Origin: Streptomyces rhizoryzae
GTDB lineage: Bacteria; Actinomycetota; Actinomycetes; Streptomycetales; Streptomycetaceae
Reading direction: 5' to 3'
DNA length: 64,000 bases
Assembly (NCBI RefSeq): GCF_023155275.1
Contig: NZ_JALMUV010000043.1
Span: 1-64,000, forward strand
In this document: positions 16,508 through 25,323 of the stretch, piece by piece
Numbering within the stretch: position 1 is the first letter of the stretch
How the letters are laid out: each line of letters opens with the position of its first letter
Notes under the pieces: generated by a model
The model's input: only the letters and a program-made list of their open reading frames with translations
The model's database searches: none
What the model was told of the DNA's origin: nothing
Position numbers and translations under genes: made by a program

Positions 16508-16654
16508 CATGCACGCTAACGCAGTTGCGGCGGAGGAGGGAAGGGCGGAGCCCGGCCGCCCGGAGGTTGGCTCAAACCGAACGGGGCGCGGGCGCGTCGG
16601 ATCCTGGTACGGAGCGCGGCCGATCCGGGGAGTACCGCCCGCTACAGTTCCCCC

Positions 16655-17152
16655 ATGCCGGACCCCGTACCCGACCAGGACGCCACCGCCGCACTGCACA
16701 AAGTGCTGGCCACGCTGTCCTATCTGCTCACCCGCTCGCGGGCGCACGAGCACCAGGCCAGCCAGGCGGGCATCACGGCCGGCCGTTCCGACCTCTACCT
16801 CCTGATGGCGCTGGAGGACAGCGGCGGGGTCAGCCGGGTCGGCGACCTGGCGGCCCAGATGATGGTCGAACCGCCCCACGTCACCCGGCAGATCGGCCAG
16901 TTGGAGGCCCAGGACCTGGTCGAGCGGACCCCGGACGAACTGGACCGGCGGGCCCGCCGGGTCGCGATCACCCCGCACGGCAAGGCCGTCCTGGAGAGCT
17001 TCCAGGAGGCCCGGCTGGCCGGTCTGCGGCAGGCCCTGAGCGACTTCGACGAGGCCGAACTGCACACCACCCGGGCCGTCCTGGACCGCCTGGTGCGCTA
17101 CGTCCGCGACAAACACGCCGAGGTGCCGCGCGGACGGGGGCGGGGAGCGTAA
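16655..17152 (+). CDS. MarR family transcriptional regulator
   Basis: A 165-residue winged-helix regulator. The DNA-binding part spans GRSDLYLLMALEDSGGVSRV, DLAAQMMVEPPHVTRQIGQL and the wing DELDRRARRVAITPHGKAVL. It is divergent from the P450-ferredoxin operon across an AT-rich palindrome, so it most likely controls that operon and itself. No strong ribosome-binding site is visible. Confidence 0.9.
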   Translation: MPDPVPDQDATAALHKVLATLSYLLTRSRAHEHQASQAGITAGRSDLYLLMALEDSGGVSRVGDLAAQMMVEPPHVTRQIGQLEAQDLVERTPDELDRRARRVAITPHGKAVLESFQEARLAGLRQALSDFDEAELHTTRAVLDRLVRYVRDKHAEVPRGRGRGA

Positions 17153-17173
17153 CCCCCGCGCCCCCGGGCGCCG

Positions 17174-18352
17174 TTACTCGATCTCGACGCGGCCGCCGCG
17201 GGCCGCACCGGAGCCGTTGCCGCCGGCCGGCGACCCGGCGGAGCCGGCCGCGCCGTCGGCGGAACCGGGCGGCGGGGTGCCGAGGTTGCGGCGGACCGAG
17301 TCCAGGATCGTCAGGCCCTGCCCGACCAGGCCGGCGGCGATCTCGCCCAGGCCGTCGGTGCCGTTGAGGACGTTGACGTTCGCGCCGGAGAGGCCGGCCG
17401 CGGCCTCCTTGACGATCTGCGGGAGCTGGTCGATCAGCATCCGGTCCAGCGCCACCCGGTCGTACGAGGCGGCCGCCTCGGCCTGGATCTTCATCCGCTC
17501 GGCCTCGGCCAGCGCCAGCAGCCGGATCCGCTCGGACTCCGCCTCCGCGGGCTTGACCACCTCGGCGACCAGCTCCTGCTGGCGCAGCCGGGCCCGCCGC
17601 TCGGCCAACTCGGTCTGCGCGGCGAGGACTTCCTGCTGGGCGTGGGCCTGGGCGAGCGGGCCGGCCTGGGACGCCTGGGCCTGGGCGCGGTCCACCTCGG
17701 CGGAGTACTCGGCCTGCACGACGGCGGTCTGCCGCTGGTACTCGGCCTGGTTGCGGGCGGCCTCCTGCTGGGCCTCGACGGCCGCCTGGGTGGCCTGCGC
17801 CTGGGCGATCTGGGCCTGGCGCTGGATGGCGGCCTTGTGCGGGGCGGACATCGCCTCGATGTAGCCGGTGTCGCCGTCGTCGATGGACTGGATCTGCAAC
17901 GAGTCCACGATCAGGCCGATCTTGGCCATCTCGGTCTTGGACGTCTCCAGCACCTCGGTGGCCAGCTTCTGCCGCTCGGTGACGATCTCCTCGACCGTCA
18001 TCGAGCCGATGATGGACCGCAGGTGGCCGGCGAAGATCCGGCCGGTCAGCACCGACATCTGGTCCTGGTCGGAGAGGAACCGCTGCGCGGCGTTGACCAC
18101 GCTCTCGGTGTCGTTGCCGACCTTGAACGCGATCACCGCGCGGACCGTCAGCGCGATGCCCTGGCGGGTCACGCAGGTCTCGGCGACCTCCGCCTCGCAC
18201 ATCGCCAGGGTCAGGAAGCGGACCTTGCGGAAGACCGGGAGCACGAACTTGCCATGGCCGGTGACCACGCGGAACGGTGCGCCGCCGTGGCCACGCCTGC
18301 CACCCGAGATCAGCATGGCCTGATCGGGGGCGGGAACGCGGTAACCCAACAT
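17174..18352 (-). CDS. SPFH/flotillin family protein
   Basis: A 392-residue SPFH-domain protein. The SPFH part occupies about 1-170 (starts MLGYRVPAPDQAMLISGG; includes GIALTVRAVIAFKVGND). A long Ala/Gln/Glu-rich coiled coil follows to about 330 (AQAQATQAAVEAQQEAARNQ), then a Gly/Ser-rich tail ending GGRVEIE. No N-terminal transmembrane helix is present, as in flotillins that bind the membrane peripherally. The ATG follows GAGGAGAC and lies 11 nt after the stop of the small upstream gene, so the two form an operon. Presumed membrane-microdomain scaffold. Confidence 0.9.
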   Translation of the reverse strand: MLGYRVPAPDQAMLISGGRRGHGGAPFRVVTGHGKFVLPVFRKVRFLTLAMCEAEVAETCVTRQGIALTVRAVIAFKVGNDTESVVNAAQRFLSDQDQMSVLTGRIFAGHLRSIIGSMTVEEIVTERQKLATEVLETSKTEMAKIGLIVDSLQIQSIDDGDTGYIEAMSAPHKAAIQRQAQIAQAQATQAAVEAQQEAARNQAEYQRQTAVVQAEYSAEVDRAQAQASQAGPLAQAHAQQEVLAAQTELAERRARLRQQELVAEVVKPAEAESERIRLLALAEAERMKIQAEAAASYDRVALDRMLIDQLPQIVKEAAAGLSGANVNVLNGTDGLGEIAAGLVGQGLTILDSVRRNLGTPPPGSADGAAGSAGSPAGGNGSGAARGGRVEIE

Positions 18353-18363
18353 CGTCTGTCTCC

Positions 18364-18615
18364 TCAACCGGCGTCGCCGGCATCGCCGGGCGGCGCGTCC
18401 AACGGATCAGCCCACTCCATGACGTCGACCTGACGCGTGCCCCGGGAGTCGATCACGAGCACGGTCGCCCCCACCGGAAGGGGCTCGGCGGACCAGGCGA
18501 GGAAGGCCTCCGAGCCACCCCGGATCCGCACCAGGACCTCACCGGGTCCGGCAGCGCCGCGCGTACCGATCAGCAGCACACCGGTGCAGCCGACCACAGC
18601 GTCATCCCGGGCCAT
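18364..18615 (-). CDS. Small NfeD-like OB-fold partner of flotillin
   Basis: An 83-residue protein with no membrane helix. The core GEVLVRIRGGSEAFLAWSAE then LPVGATVLVIDSRGTRQVDV looks like the OB-fold of NfeD C-terminal domains (Gly-x-hydrophobic strands, VGxxVxV). The start at 18615 has GGGGGAGGG nine bases upstream. NfeD proteins commonly pair with SPFH proteins; here only the soluble domain is present and it precedes the flotillin gene by 11 nt. Confidence 0.8.
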   Translation of the reverse strand: MARDDAVVGCTGVLLIGTRGAAGPGEVLVRIRGGSEAFLAWSAEPLPVGATVLVIDSRGTRQVDVMEWADPLDAPPGDAGDAG

Positions 18616-18730
18616 CGACCGCTGCCCTCCCCCGTTGCGTTCCTGGGATCCGACCATAGCGCTCCGGCGCGCGGGGGCCTACGCCGGGAGGACGGCGAGT
18701 TGGCGTGCCGCCGGGGTGGTGCCCGGCGGA

Positions 18731-18763
18731 CCCGGCCGGGGCCCGCGCGGGGCCCCGGCCGGG
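18731..18763 (-). terminator. Terminator downstream of the MFS gene
   Basis: A 14-bp perfect stem (CCCGGCCGGGGCCC and complement), 5-nt loop, 28 bp past the MFS stop on the minus strand. Confidence 0.8.
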
Positions 18764-18791
18764 CGGCCCCCGGGAGCGCGGCGCCGGTGCC

Positions 18792-20324
18792 TCAGCCGCG
18801 CCGGGCCGCCGGGTCGGGGAGGAACGGCAGCGCCGCGGCGACCAGCGCGGCCAGCCCGCCGGTCGCGGTCAGGGCGCAGGCCAGCGCGTGCCCGTAGGCG
18901 GCCACGCCGTGGTGCCCGGCCGGGCCCAGGGCGCCGTAGAAGACGGCGCCGACGACGGCCACCCCGACCGCGCCCCCGACCTGCTGGCAGGTGGCGAGCA
19001 CACCGGAGGCCATACCGGCGTCCTCGGGCCGGACGGCGGCGAGGACCGCGTTCAGCAGCGGGGTGACCAGCAGGCCGTTGCCGGCGCCGACCAGGACCAG
19101 GGTGCCCACCAGGTCCCAGGCGGTCAGCGCGGGCCCGGCCCCGGCGGCCAGCACCGCGGTCGCGCCGAACCCGAGGAGGACGAGCAGGGCGCCGGCCTGG
19201 AGGACCCGCCGCCCGTACCGGGCCAGCCGCCCGGCCAGCAGGCTCGCGGCGAGGAACACCACCGCGAACGGCGTGTAGAACAGCCCGGCACCGAGCGCGT
19301 CCTGGCCGAGCCCGTCCTGGAGGGTGAGCGAGAAGACCAGGAAGAAGGAGTTGATGCCCCCGTAGGCCAGCAGCACCAGGACCGTGCCGACCGCGACCGG
19401 CCGGGTGCGGAACAGCCGCAGCCGCACCAGCGGCGCCCCGCCGGCCGCCGCCACCCGCCGCTCCACGAGGGCGAACGCCCACAGCGCCGGCACCACGGCG
19501 GCCAGGCCGGCCCACGCCCACCAGGGCCAGCCCGCGGACCGGCCCTCCACCAGGGGCACCACCAGCAGGCCGAGCGCCACGGTCAGCACCCCGGCACCGG
19601 CCAGATCGGGCCGGTGCGCCTGCGGGGCGCGCGACTCGGGCACGTACCGGGCGGTGAGCGCGACCGCCGCCGCGCCCACCGGCACGTTGATCCAGAACAC
19701 CGGCCGCCAGGACGACCCGAAGAGGTCCGCGGCGACCAGGACGCCGCCGAGCAGCTGCCCGGCCGCCCCGGCGACCCCGATGACCGCGCCCAGCACGCCG
19801 AACGCCCGGGCCCGCCGCGGCTCCGGTACCAGCACCCGCAGCAGCGCCAGGACCTGCGGGAACATCGCCGCGGCGGCGAGCCCCTGGACCAGCCGGGCGG
19901 CGATCAGCGCGCCCGCCCCGGGCGCCAGCGCACAGCCCGCGGAGGCGACCGTGAACAGCGCCATCCCGTACTGGAACAGCCGCTTGCGGCCGTAGCGGTC
20001 GCCGAGCCGGGCGCCGGTGACCAGGGCGATGGCGTAGGTGAGCTGGTAGCCGGCCAGGACCAGCTGGACGTCGGCGTCGGAGGCGTGCAGGTCCGCCTGG
20101 ACGGCGGGCGCCGCGACCAGGACGACGAAGGTGTCCAGGACCGCCATGAAGGCCCCGGTGAGGATCAGCGCCAGGGCGCCCCGGGGGGCCGCGGGTGCCG
20201 GACCGGCGCCTCCGGGGGGCGCGGCGGACGGGCCGGGGAGCGGGGGCGGAGGGGCGGCGGGACGCGGGGCCGGAGCGGTCCGCGCCGCCCCGGAAGGACG
20301 CGACGGTCGCGATGTCTGAGCCAT
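18792..20324 (-). CDS. MFS drug efflux transporter, DHA2 (14-TM) family
   Basis: A 510-residue MFS permease. A 48-residue Pro/Ala-rich N-terminus precedes TM1 (LALILTGAFMAVLDTFVVLV, with the antiporter-like LDTFVV pattern). Motif A is GARLGDRYGRKRLF between TM2 and TM3, motif C-like GAVIGVAGAAGQLLGGVLV follows, and SSWRPVFWINVPVG is the DHA2 signature. Divergent from an XRE regulator 113 bp away, which probably represses it. Substrate unknown. Confidence 0.92.
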   Translation of the reverse strand: MAQTSRPSRPSGAARTAPAPRPAAPPPPLPGPSAAPPGGAGPAPAAPRGALALILTGAFMAVLDTFVVLVAAPAVQADLHASDADVQLVLAGYQLTYAIALVTGARLGDRYGRKRLFQYGMALFTVASAGCALAPGAGALIAARLVQGLAAAAMFPQVLALLRVLVPEPRRARAFGVLGAVIGVAGAAGQLLGGVLVAADLFGSSWRPVFWINVPVGAAAVALTARYVPESRAPQAHRPDLAGAGVLTVALGLLVVPLVEGRSAGWPWWAWAGLAAVVPALWAFALVERRVAAAGGAPLVRLRLFRTRPVAVGTVLVLLAYGGINSFFLVFSLTLQDGLGQDALGAGLFYTPFAVVFLAASLLAGRLARYGRRVLQAGALLVLLGFGATAVLAAGAGPALTAWDLVGTLVLVGAGNGLLVTPLLNAVLAAVRPEDAGMASGVLATCQQVGGAVGVAVVGAVFYGALGPAGHHGVAAYGHALACALTATGGLAALVAAALPFLPDPAARRG

Positions 20325-20437
20325 GCGGCCACGCTCGCGCAGGCCCCAACGCCCGTACAGAGACCGCTTATGCTGGTGTTTCCGCTACCACCGACCGCGC
20401 GCCCGGCCGCCCGCGGACGCCGCCACCGGGAGAGTCC

Positions 20438-21259
20438 ATGGCCGACCAGGACCGGCGGCGCGCCCTCGCGGAGTTCCTGCGCGCGCGCCGCGAACGCGTC
20501 ACCCCGCAGGACGCCGGCATCCTGCCCGGCCCCCGGCGGCGGACCCCGGGGCTGCGCCGCGAGGAGGTCGCCCAGCTCTCCGGTGTCAGCGTCACCTGGT
20601 ACACCTGGTTGGAACAGGCCCGCGACATCGGCGTCAGCCGCCAGGTGCTGGCCGCACTGGCCCGCGCCCTGATGCTCAGCTCCGTCGAACAGCGCCACCT
20701 GTACGCGCTCGCCGGCGAACTCCCCCCGGCGCAGCCGCCCGGCCCCGGCCCCGGCCCGGCCCTCCAGCGCCTCGTGGACGCGCTCGACCCGCACCCGGCC
20801 TACCTCCTCGACGCCAACTGGGACCTCGTCGCCTGGAACCGCGCCGAGGCCGGTCTGATCGGCGACCCGGCCCTGCTGGCCCCCGGCGAGCGCAACCTGC
20901 TGTGGCTGGTCTTCACCGACCCCGCGATGCGGACGCTGCTGGCCGACTGGGAGGGGCAGGCGCGGGACCTCGTCGCCCAGTTCCGCGCCGACGCCGGCGA
21001 GCGGTTCGACGACCCGCGGCGCCACCGCCTCACCCGCGAACTGGCCGCCCGCAGCCCGGAGTTCGACGCCTGGTGGCGGGCCCACCACCTCGCCGCGCTC
21101 ACCGGCACCCGGCGCACCTTCCACCACCCCCGGGCCGGCGACCTGACCTTCGACTACGTCAAGCTCGCCGCCCTGGACGCCCCCGGCGTCAAACTCTTCG
21201 CCTGCATGCCGGCCGACCCGGGGACGCGGGCGCGGCTGGGGACGCTGGTGGCGGAGTGA
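20438..21259 (+). CDS. XRE regulator with MmyB-type ligand domain
   Basis: A 273-residue regulator. The N-terminal helix-turn-helix includes RRRTPGLRREEVAQLSGVSV and TWYTWLEQARDIGVSRQVLA; the MmyB-like domain follows from about residue 105 (AYLLDANWDLVAWNRAEAGL ... ERNLLWLVFTDPAMR ... LARELAARSPEFDAWW-type end). The ATG has GGGAGAG upstream. Many members of this family sit divergent to dehydrogenases or efflux pumps, as here with the MFS gene. The last 106 bp overlap the 3' end of the convergent methyltransferase. Confidence 0.9.
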   Translation: MADQDRRRALAEFLRARRERVTPQDAGILPGPRRRTPGLRREEVAQLSGVSVTWYTWLEQARDIGVSRQVLAALARALMLSSVEQRHLYALAGELPPAQPPGPGPGPALQRLVDALDPHPAYLLDANWDLVAWNRAEAGLIGDPALLAPGERNLLWLVFTDPAMRTLLADWEGQARDLVAQFRADAGERFDDPRRHRLTRELAARSPEFDAWWRAHHLAALTGTRRTFHHPRAGDLTFDYVKLAALDAPGVKLFACMPADPGTRARLGTLVAE

Positions 21260-22152
21260 GGGGCGGGGCGTTCGGGGCCGGGGTGCGGCGCCACGGCAAC
21301 GGCCTTGAAGAACGTGTAGTGGAAGCTGCCGCCGGGCTCCGCGGCGCGCCGTAGGTCGGCCAGGCCGCGGTCCCAGCCGCCGGGGGTGGTCAGTCCGGCG
21401 GCCAGCGCCTCGTCCCGCAGGGACTCGACCATGGCGATGAAGGTGCGCCGGGTGAACCCGTCGACGAGCCCGGGGCGGCTCCCGTCGGCGTAGACGGTGC
21501 GCGGCCGGACGTCGACCTCCGCATACCCCGCCGCCCGGAGCAGCGCGTACAACTCCCGTCCCACCAGCGCGTTTCCGCCGGCCGCCGCCTGGAGCCGGAT
21601 CTGGTGCCCGACGAGCGCGCGGGCCGCCGGGCTGTCCGGGTGGAAGACCACCGAGCCGTGGTCGCCCTCGATGGCGGTGAGGGTGCCGCCGGGCCGCAGC
21701 ACGCGGCGCAACTCGGCCAGTACGCGCGCCGGTTCGGCGAGGTGCTCCAGGACGAAGCACACGAAGACGTGGTCGAAGGAGGCGTCGGAGAAGGGGAGGC
21801 GCCGCAGATCGGCGCACTGCCAGCGGACGGCGTCCCCGGCGTGCGGGACCTGCGCGTTCAGCCGGCCGCGAGCCTGCGCGAGGGAGTCCGCCGCACGGTC
21901 CACGGCGACGATCCGGGCGCCCGGACTGCTCGCCACCAGGTGCACGGTCTGCGCCCCGACGCCGCAGCCGGCCTCCAGCACCCGGCTCCCGGGCGGGTAG
22001 GCGGTCCCGGCGTGCAGCAGCGCGGCGAGCGTGTCGGCCTGATCGCCGAGGCGGCGCGCCTCGTGGGGCGCGTAGCCGTGGAGGTAGACGGGGGAAGAGG
22101 GACGGGGTGATCGGGCCGGTGCCGGGGGTGGGGTCGGCTGGTGCGTGTTCAT
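21154..22152 (-). CDS. Class I SAM-dependent methyltransferase
   Basis: A 332-residue methyltransferase. Motif I is VLEAGCGVGAQT, followed by an acidic motif II (IVAVDRAAD), motif III around DLRRLPFSDASFDHVFVCFV and the post-motif HLAEPARVLAELRRVLRPGG. UbiE/COQ5-like in its Rossmann core. The C-terminal 35 residues are probably non-homologous read-out into the neighbour, because the frame overlaps the XRE gene tail by 106 bp. It starts only 28 bp from the divergent MocR gene. Substrate unknown. Confidence 0.85.
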   Translation of the reverse strand: MNTHQPTPPPAPARSPRPSSPVYLHGYAPHEARRLGDQADTLAALLHAGTAYPPGSRVLEAGCGVGAQTVHLVASSPGARIVAVDRAADSLAQARGRLNAQVPHAGDAVRWQCADLRRLPFSDASFDHVFVCFVLEHLAEPARVLAELRRVLRPGGTLTAIEGDHGSVVFHPDSPAARALVGHQIRLQAAAGGNALVGRELYALLRAAGYAEVDVRPRTVYADGSRPGLVDGFTRRTFIAMVESLRDEALAAGLTTPGGWDRGLADLRRAAEPGGSFHYTFFKAVAVAPHPGPERPAPHSATSVPSRARVPGSAGMQAKSLTPGASRAASLT

Positions 22153-22180
22153 GGGACAACGGTGGCGGGAGAATGGCTCG

Positions 22181-23914
22181 GTGGACAGGTCCAAAGACGG
22201 TCCGGCCGAGGGGTCCATTCGGGGCCGGGCCGGGGCGACGAGCGCTTCCGTTTCGCTTTCCGGTTCCGGGGCGGGTGCGGGGTCGGGTTCGGGTTTGGCT
22301 TCGGGGTCAGCTTCCACTTCGGCTTGCCCTTCTGACCCGGCTTTCGCTTCCGAAATAGCTTCCGCTTCTGCTTCGGCTTCCGATCCAGCTTCCGCTTCCG
22401 GCTCGGACTTCCTCCAGTTGAGGATCGCGGACGCGCCTCCCGGCGGACGGTCGGACTGGCTGGCCGGTGAGCTGCGGCGGGCGATCGCCGACGGCCGGCT
22501 GCCGGTCGGCAGCCGGCTGCCCGCGACCCGGGTGCTCGCCGCCGACCTGCGGGTCTCGCGCGGCCTGGTCACCGAGGCGTACCAACGGCTCCGCGAGGAC
22601 GGGCAGGTGGCCGGCCGGGGGCGGGGCGGAACGGTGGTGGTCGCGGCGCCGGTGACGGCGGGACCGGGGCCGGGGGGAGGGCGCGCCCCGGTGGCCCCTC
22701 CCGCCCCACCGGCCACCCCGCCCCCTGCCCCACCCGTCCCGCTGGCCGTTCCCTTCACCACCCCTCCCGGCAGCGACCTCTACGACACCCTGCGCGCGGC
22801 CCCCGCACGGATCGACCTCTCGCCCGGCCTGCCCGACCTGGCCTCGTTCCCGCGCGCCGCCTGGCTGCGCGCCGAACGCGCCGTCCTGGGCGCGCTCCCC
22901 GCCGCGTCCCTCGGCTACGGCGACCCGCGGGGCACGCCGGAACTGCGCCAGGCCGTCGTCCACTGGCTGGCCCGCAACCGCGGTATCCGGGCCGCCCCCG
23001 ACGACGTCGTGATCGTCGCCGGTACGGCCCAGGCGCTCGGCCTGATCACCCAGGTCCTGCACCGCGCCGGCATCACCGGGATCGCCGTGGAGGACCCCGG
23101 TTCGCTCGGCGCCCGCCAGCACCTCCGGCACTGGGGGGCGGACACCCCGCCGGTCCCGGTGGACGCGGACGGCATACGGGTCGACGCGCTGCGGGCGAGC
23201 GGCGCGCGGGCCGTCCTGCTCACCCCGGCCCACCAGTTCCCGACCGGGGTGGTGCTCGGCGGGTCCCGCCGTCGCGCGCTGCTCGGCTGGGCGGCCGCGA
23301 CCGGCGGCCTGATCATCGAGGACGACTACGACGCCGAGCACCGCTACGACCGGCCGCCGGTCCCGGCCCTGCGCTCCCTCCTCGCCGACCGGGTCTGGTA
23401 CGCGGGCAGCGTCTCCAAACTGCTCGCGCCCGCCCTGCGGGTGGGCTGGCTGCTCGCCCCGCCCCGCTACCGGGACGCCCTGGTGGACGCCAAACGGTTC
23501 GCCGACCTCGGCAACGCGGTGCTGCCGCAGCTCGTCCTGGCCCACTTGATGGAGTCCGGTGAACTGGAGCGCCTCGTCCGCCAGGTGCGCCGGCGCCACC
23601 GGGTCCGCCGGGACGCCGTGACCGCGGCCGTGCGACGGCACCTCCCGCAGGCCACGGTGCACGGGGCGGCGGCCGGCCTGCACCTGATGATCTCCTTCCC
23701 GCCGACCGCCCCGCCCGACACCGCACTGGCCGCCGCCGCCCTGGCCCGCGGCGTCAAGACCCACCCCCTCACCTGGCACACCCAGCGCCCCTACGGGCGC
23801 CCCGGCCTGGTCCTCGGCTACGCGGCCCGCACCCCCGGCGAACTGGCGGACGGCGTCGCCCTGCTCGGCGAGGCCCTGAGGGAGGCGGGGACGGGGGCGG
23901 GGCCCACGGCGTAA
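22181..23914 (+). CDS. MocR/PdxR-type GntR regulator with aminotransferase domain
   Basis: A 577-residue fusion regulator. From the GTG at 22181 (GGGAGA nine bases upstream) it has a 70-residue Ser/Ala/Gly low-complexity head, then a GntR winged helix (WLAGELRRAIADGRLPVGSR, LAADLRVSRGLVTEAYQRLR), a Pro/Ala linker and a fold-type I aminotransferase domain with the PLP region LIIEDDYDAEHRYDR and the Schiff-base Lys in YAGSVSKLLAPALRVGW. MocR regulators usually control vitamin B6, GABA or taurine genes; here the only divergent neighbour is a methyltransferase, so the target is unclear. Confidence 0.88.
   Translation: MDRSKDGPAEGSIRGRAGATSASVSLSGSGAGAGSGSGLASGSASTSACPSDPAFASEIASASASASDPASASGSDFLQLRIADAPPGGRSDWLAGELRRAIADGRLPVGSRLPATRVLAADLRVSRGLVTEAYQRLREDGQVAGRGRGGTVVVAAPVTAGPGPGGGRAPVAPPAPPATPPPAPPVPLAVPFTTPPGSDLYDTLRAAPARIDLSPGLPDLASFPRAAWLRAERAVLGALPAASLGYGDPRGTPELRQAVVHWLARNRGIRAAPDDVVIVAGTAQALGLITQVLHRAGITGIAVEDPGSLGARQHLRHWGADTPPVPVDADGIRVDALRASGARAVLLTPAHQFPTGVVLGGSRRRALLGWAAATGGLIIEDDYDAEHRYDRPPVPALRSLLADRVWYAGSVSKLLAPALRVGWLLAPPRYRDALVDAKRFADLGNAVLPQLVLAHLMESGELERLVRQVRRRHRVRRDAVTAAVRRHLPQATVHGAAAGLHLMISFPPTAPPDTALAAAALARGVKTHPLTWHTQRPYGRPGLVLGYAARTPGELADGVALLGEALREAGTGAGPTA
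22230..22405 (+). repeat. Degenerate GCTTCC/GGTTCC low-complexity tract inside the MocR gene
   Basis: A run of near-hexameric units such as GGTTCGG, GCTTCC and GCTTCTGCTTCGG that encodes alternating Ser, Ala and Gly before the GntR domain. The tract has visibly lower GC than the rest of the gene and is a candidate for slippage length variation. Confidence 0.6.
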
Positions 23915-23992
23915 CGGCCGCGCCGGCCACCGACCGCCACCCCCCTCACCGGACCCTCACCGGAAGGGAACCGGGGCCACCTCACCGGACCC

Positions 23993-24463
23993 TCACCGGA
24001 AGGGGACCCCGTCCCCTCCCGCCCCTCCCGCCCCCTTCTCCCGCGGCCCGAAGATCCGCCGCTCACCGGCCCCGATCCGCACGTCGTGGATGCCCGCCTC
24101 CCGCCGCCGCATCAGCCCCGACGCGTCGAACTCCCACAGCTCGTTCCCGTAACTCCGCCACCACTGGCCCGCCACGTCCCGGCTCTCGTACTGGAACCGC
24201 ACCGCGATGCGGTTCCCGGAGTACGACCACAGCTCCTTGCGCAGCGCGTAGTCCAGCTCCCGCGCCCACTTCTGCCGCAGGAACGCCACGATCTCGGCGC
24301 GGCCGGTGAGGAAGGTGTCGCGGTTCCGCCAGACCGAGTCCTCGGTGTAGGCGAGGGCGACGCGCTCGGGGTCCCGGGTGTTCCAGGCGTCCTCCGCGGC
24401 CTGGACCTTCTGCCGCGCGCCGGGCTCGTCGAACGGCGGGAACGGGGGGCGGGGCGCTGACAT
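23993..24463 (-). CDS. DUF1348 / SnoaL-like (NTF2 fold) protein
   Basis: A 156-residue NTF2-fold protein: AAEDAWNTRDPERVALAYTE, DSVWRNRDTFLTGRAEIVAF, then NRIAVRFQYESRDVAGQWWR and NELWEFDASGLMRRREAGIH. These match the DUF1348 family closely. No enzymatic role is established. It is divergent from a TetR gene with two perfect palindromes between them, the nearer one 48 bp from its start, so it is very likely the regulator's target. Confidence 0.9.
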   Translation of the reverse strand: MSAPRPPFPPFDEPGARQKVQAAEDAWNTRDPERVALAYTEDSVWRNRDTFLTGRAEIVAFLRQKWARELDYALRKELWSYSGNRIAVRFQYESRDVAGQWWRSYGNELWEFDASGLMRRREAGIHDVRIGAGERRIFGPREKGAGGAGGDGVPFR

Positions 24464-24510
24464 GGCACGACTCCTGACTGCGGGGTGGGGCAGGGACGCG
24501 GGAACACCGG

Positions 24511-24526
24511 GAGAACGATCGTTCTC
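24511..24526. promoter_or_regulatory. TetR operator copy 1
   Basis: Perfect 16-bp palindrome GAGAACGATCGTTCTC (20 bp including flanking GG/CC), 48 bp before the DUF1348 start. Confidence 0.85.
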
Positions 24527-24544
24527 CCGCCCCCGGCTATCGTA

Positions 24545-24560
24545 GAGAACGATCGTTCTC
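24545..24560. promoter_or_regulatory. TetR operator copy 2
   Basis: An identical 16-bp palindrome, 34 bp from copy 1 centre to centre and 17 bp before the tetR GTG. Placement fits autorepression together with control of the divergent gene. Confidence 0.85.
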
Positions 24561-24577
24561 CCCGGAAGGCGGCCCCC

Positions 24578-25180
24578 GTGACGGACCACGACGACGTACG
24601 CGCGCGCATCCTCGACGCGGCCGAGAAGCTTTTCTACGAGCGCGGCATCCAGGCCGTCGGCATGGACCGGCTCCGCACCGCCGCCGGCGTCTCCCTCAAG
24701 CGCCTCTACGCCACGTTCCCCGCCAAACAGGACCTCGTCACCGCGTATCTGCACCGCCGCGACACCCGCTGGCGCGCCGACCTGGCCACCTACGTCGACG
24801 CCCACACCCCGCGGGACGCACCCGCTCCGGAGGCCGCCACCGCCCGCATACGGGCCGTCTTCGACTGGCTGGCCGCCTGGTTCGCCACCCCGGACTACCG
24901 CGGCTGCGCCTTCCTCAACGCCCACGGTGAACTGGGCGCCGTCTCCCCGGACATCGCCCGGGCCGCCCGCGCCCACAAACAAGCCCTCCGCTCCTACCTC
25001 ACCGACCTCGTACGCCCCTTGGGCCACCCCCACCCCGCCCAACTCGCCGCGCAGCTCGCCCTCCTGATCGACGGTGCCCTCACCGACGCCGCGGTATCCG
25101 GCGATCCGTCCGCCGCCACCACCGCCCGCACAGCAGTCGAAACCCTCCTCGCCGCACCGCGGCCGATCCCTCACCCTTGA
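24578..25180 (+). CDS. TetR family regulator
   Basis: A 200-residue TetR regulator: the DNA-binding domain covers RARILDAAEKLFYERGIQAV, GMDRLRTAAGVSLKRLYATF and PAKQDLVTAYLHRRDTRW, followed by a helical ligand domain with ATPDYRGCAFLNAHGELG. This is the C-terminal type often seen in regulators next to NTF2-like or oxidoreductase genes. The GTG at 24578 is preceded by GGAAGG. The two palindromes in its promoter are its likely operators. Confidence 0.92.
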   Translation: MTDHDDVRARILDAAEKLFYERGIQAVGMDRLRTAAGVSLKRLYATFPAKQDLVTAYLHRRDTRWRADLATYVDAHTPRDAPAPEAATARIRAVFDWLAAWFATPDYRGCAFLNAHGELGAVSPDIARAARAHKQALRSYLTDLVRPLGHPHPAQLAAQLALLIDGALTDAAVSGDPSAATTARTAVETLLAAPRPIPHP

Positions 25181-25323
25181 ACGAAAAAGTAACTCCCGGC
25201 CGGTTTATTGGCGGAGCTCGCCCGACGGCATTGTCAGTGCCGTATGCGAAAGTGGATCCAGCGCAGGGGAGAGGAGCCGGTCCGAGCCGGGCCGGGGGAA
25301 ACGGAAACGGGGGAGGGCTCGCC

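Noticed and set aside
14995..18615. A secondary-metabolite cluster around the P450, ferredoxin and flotillin genes
   Set aside because: No scaffold enzyme is present; the genes split into separate regulator-controlled units with terminators between them.
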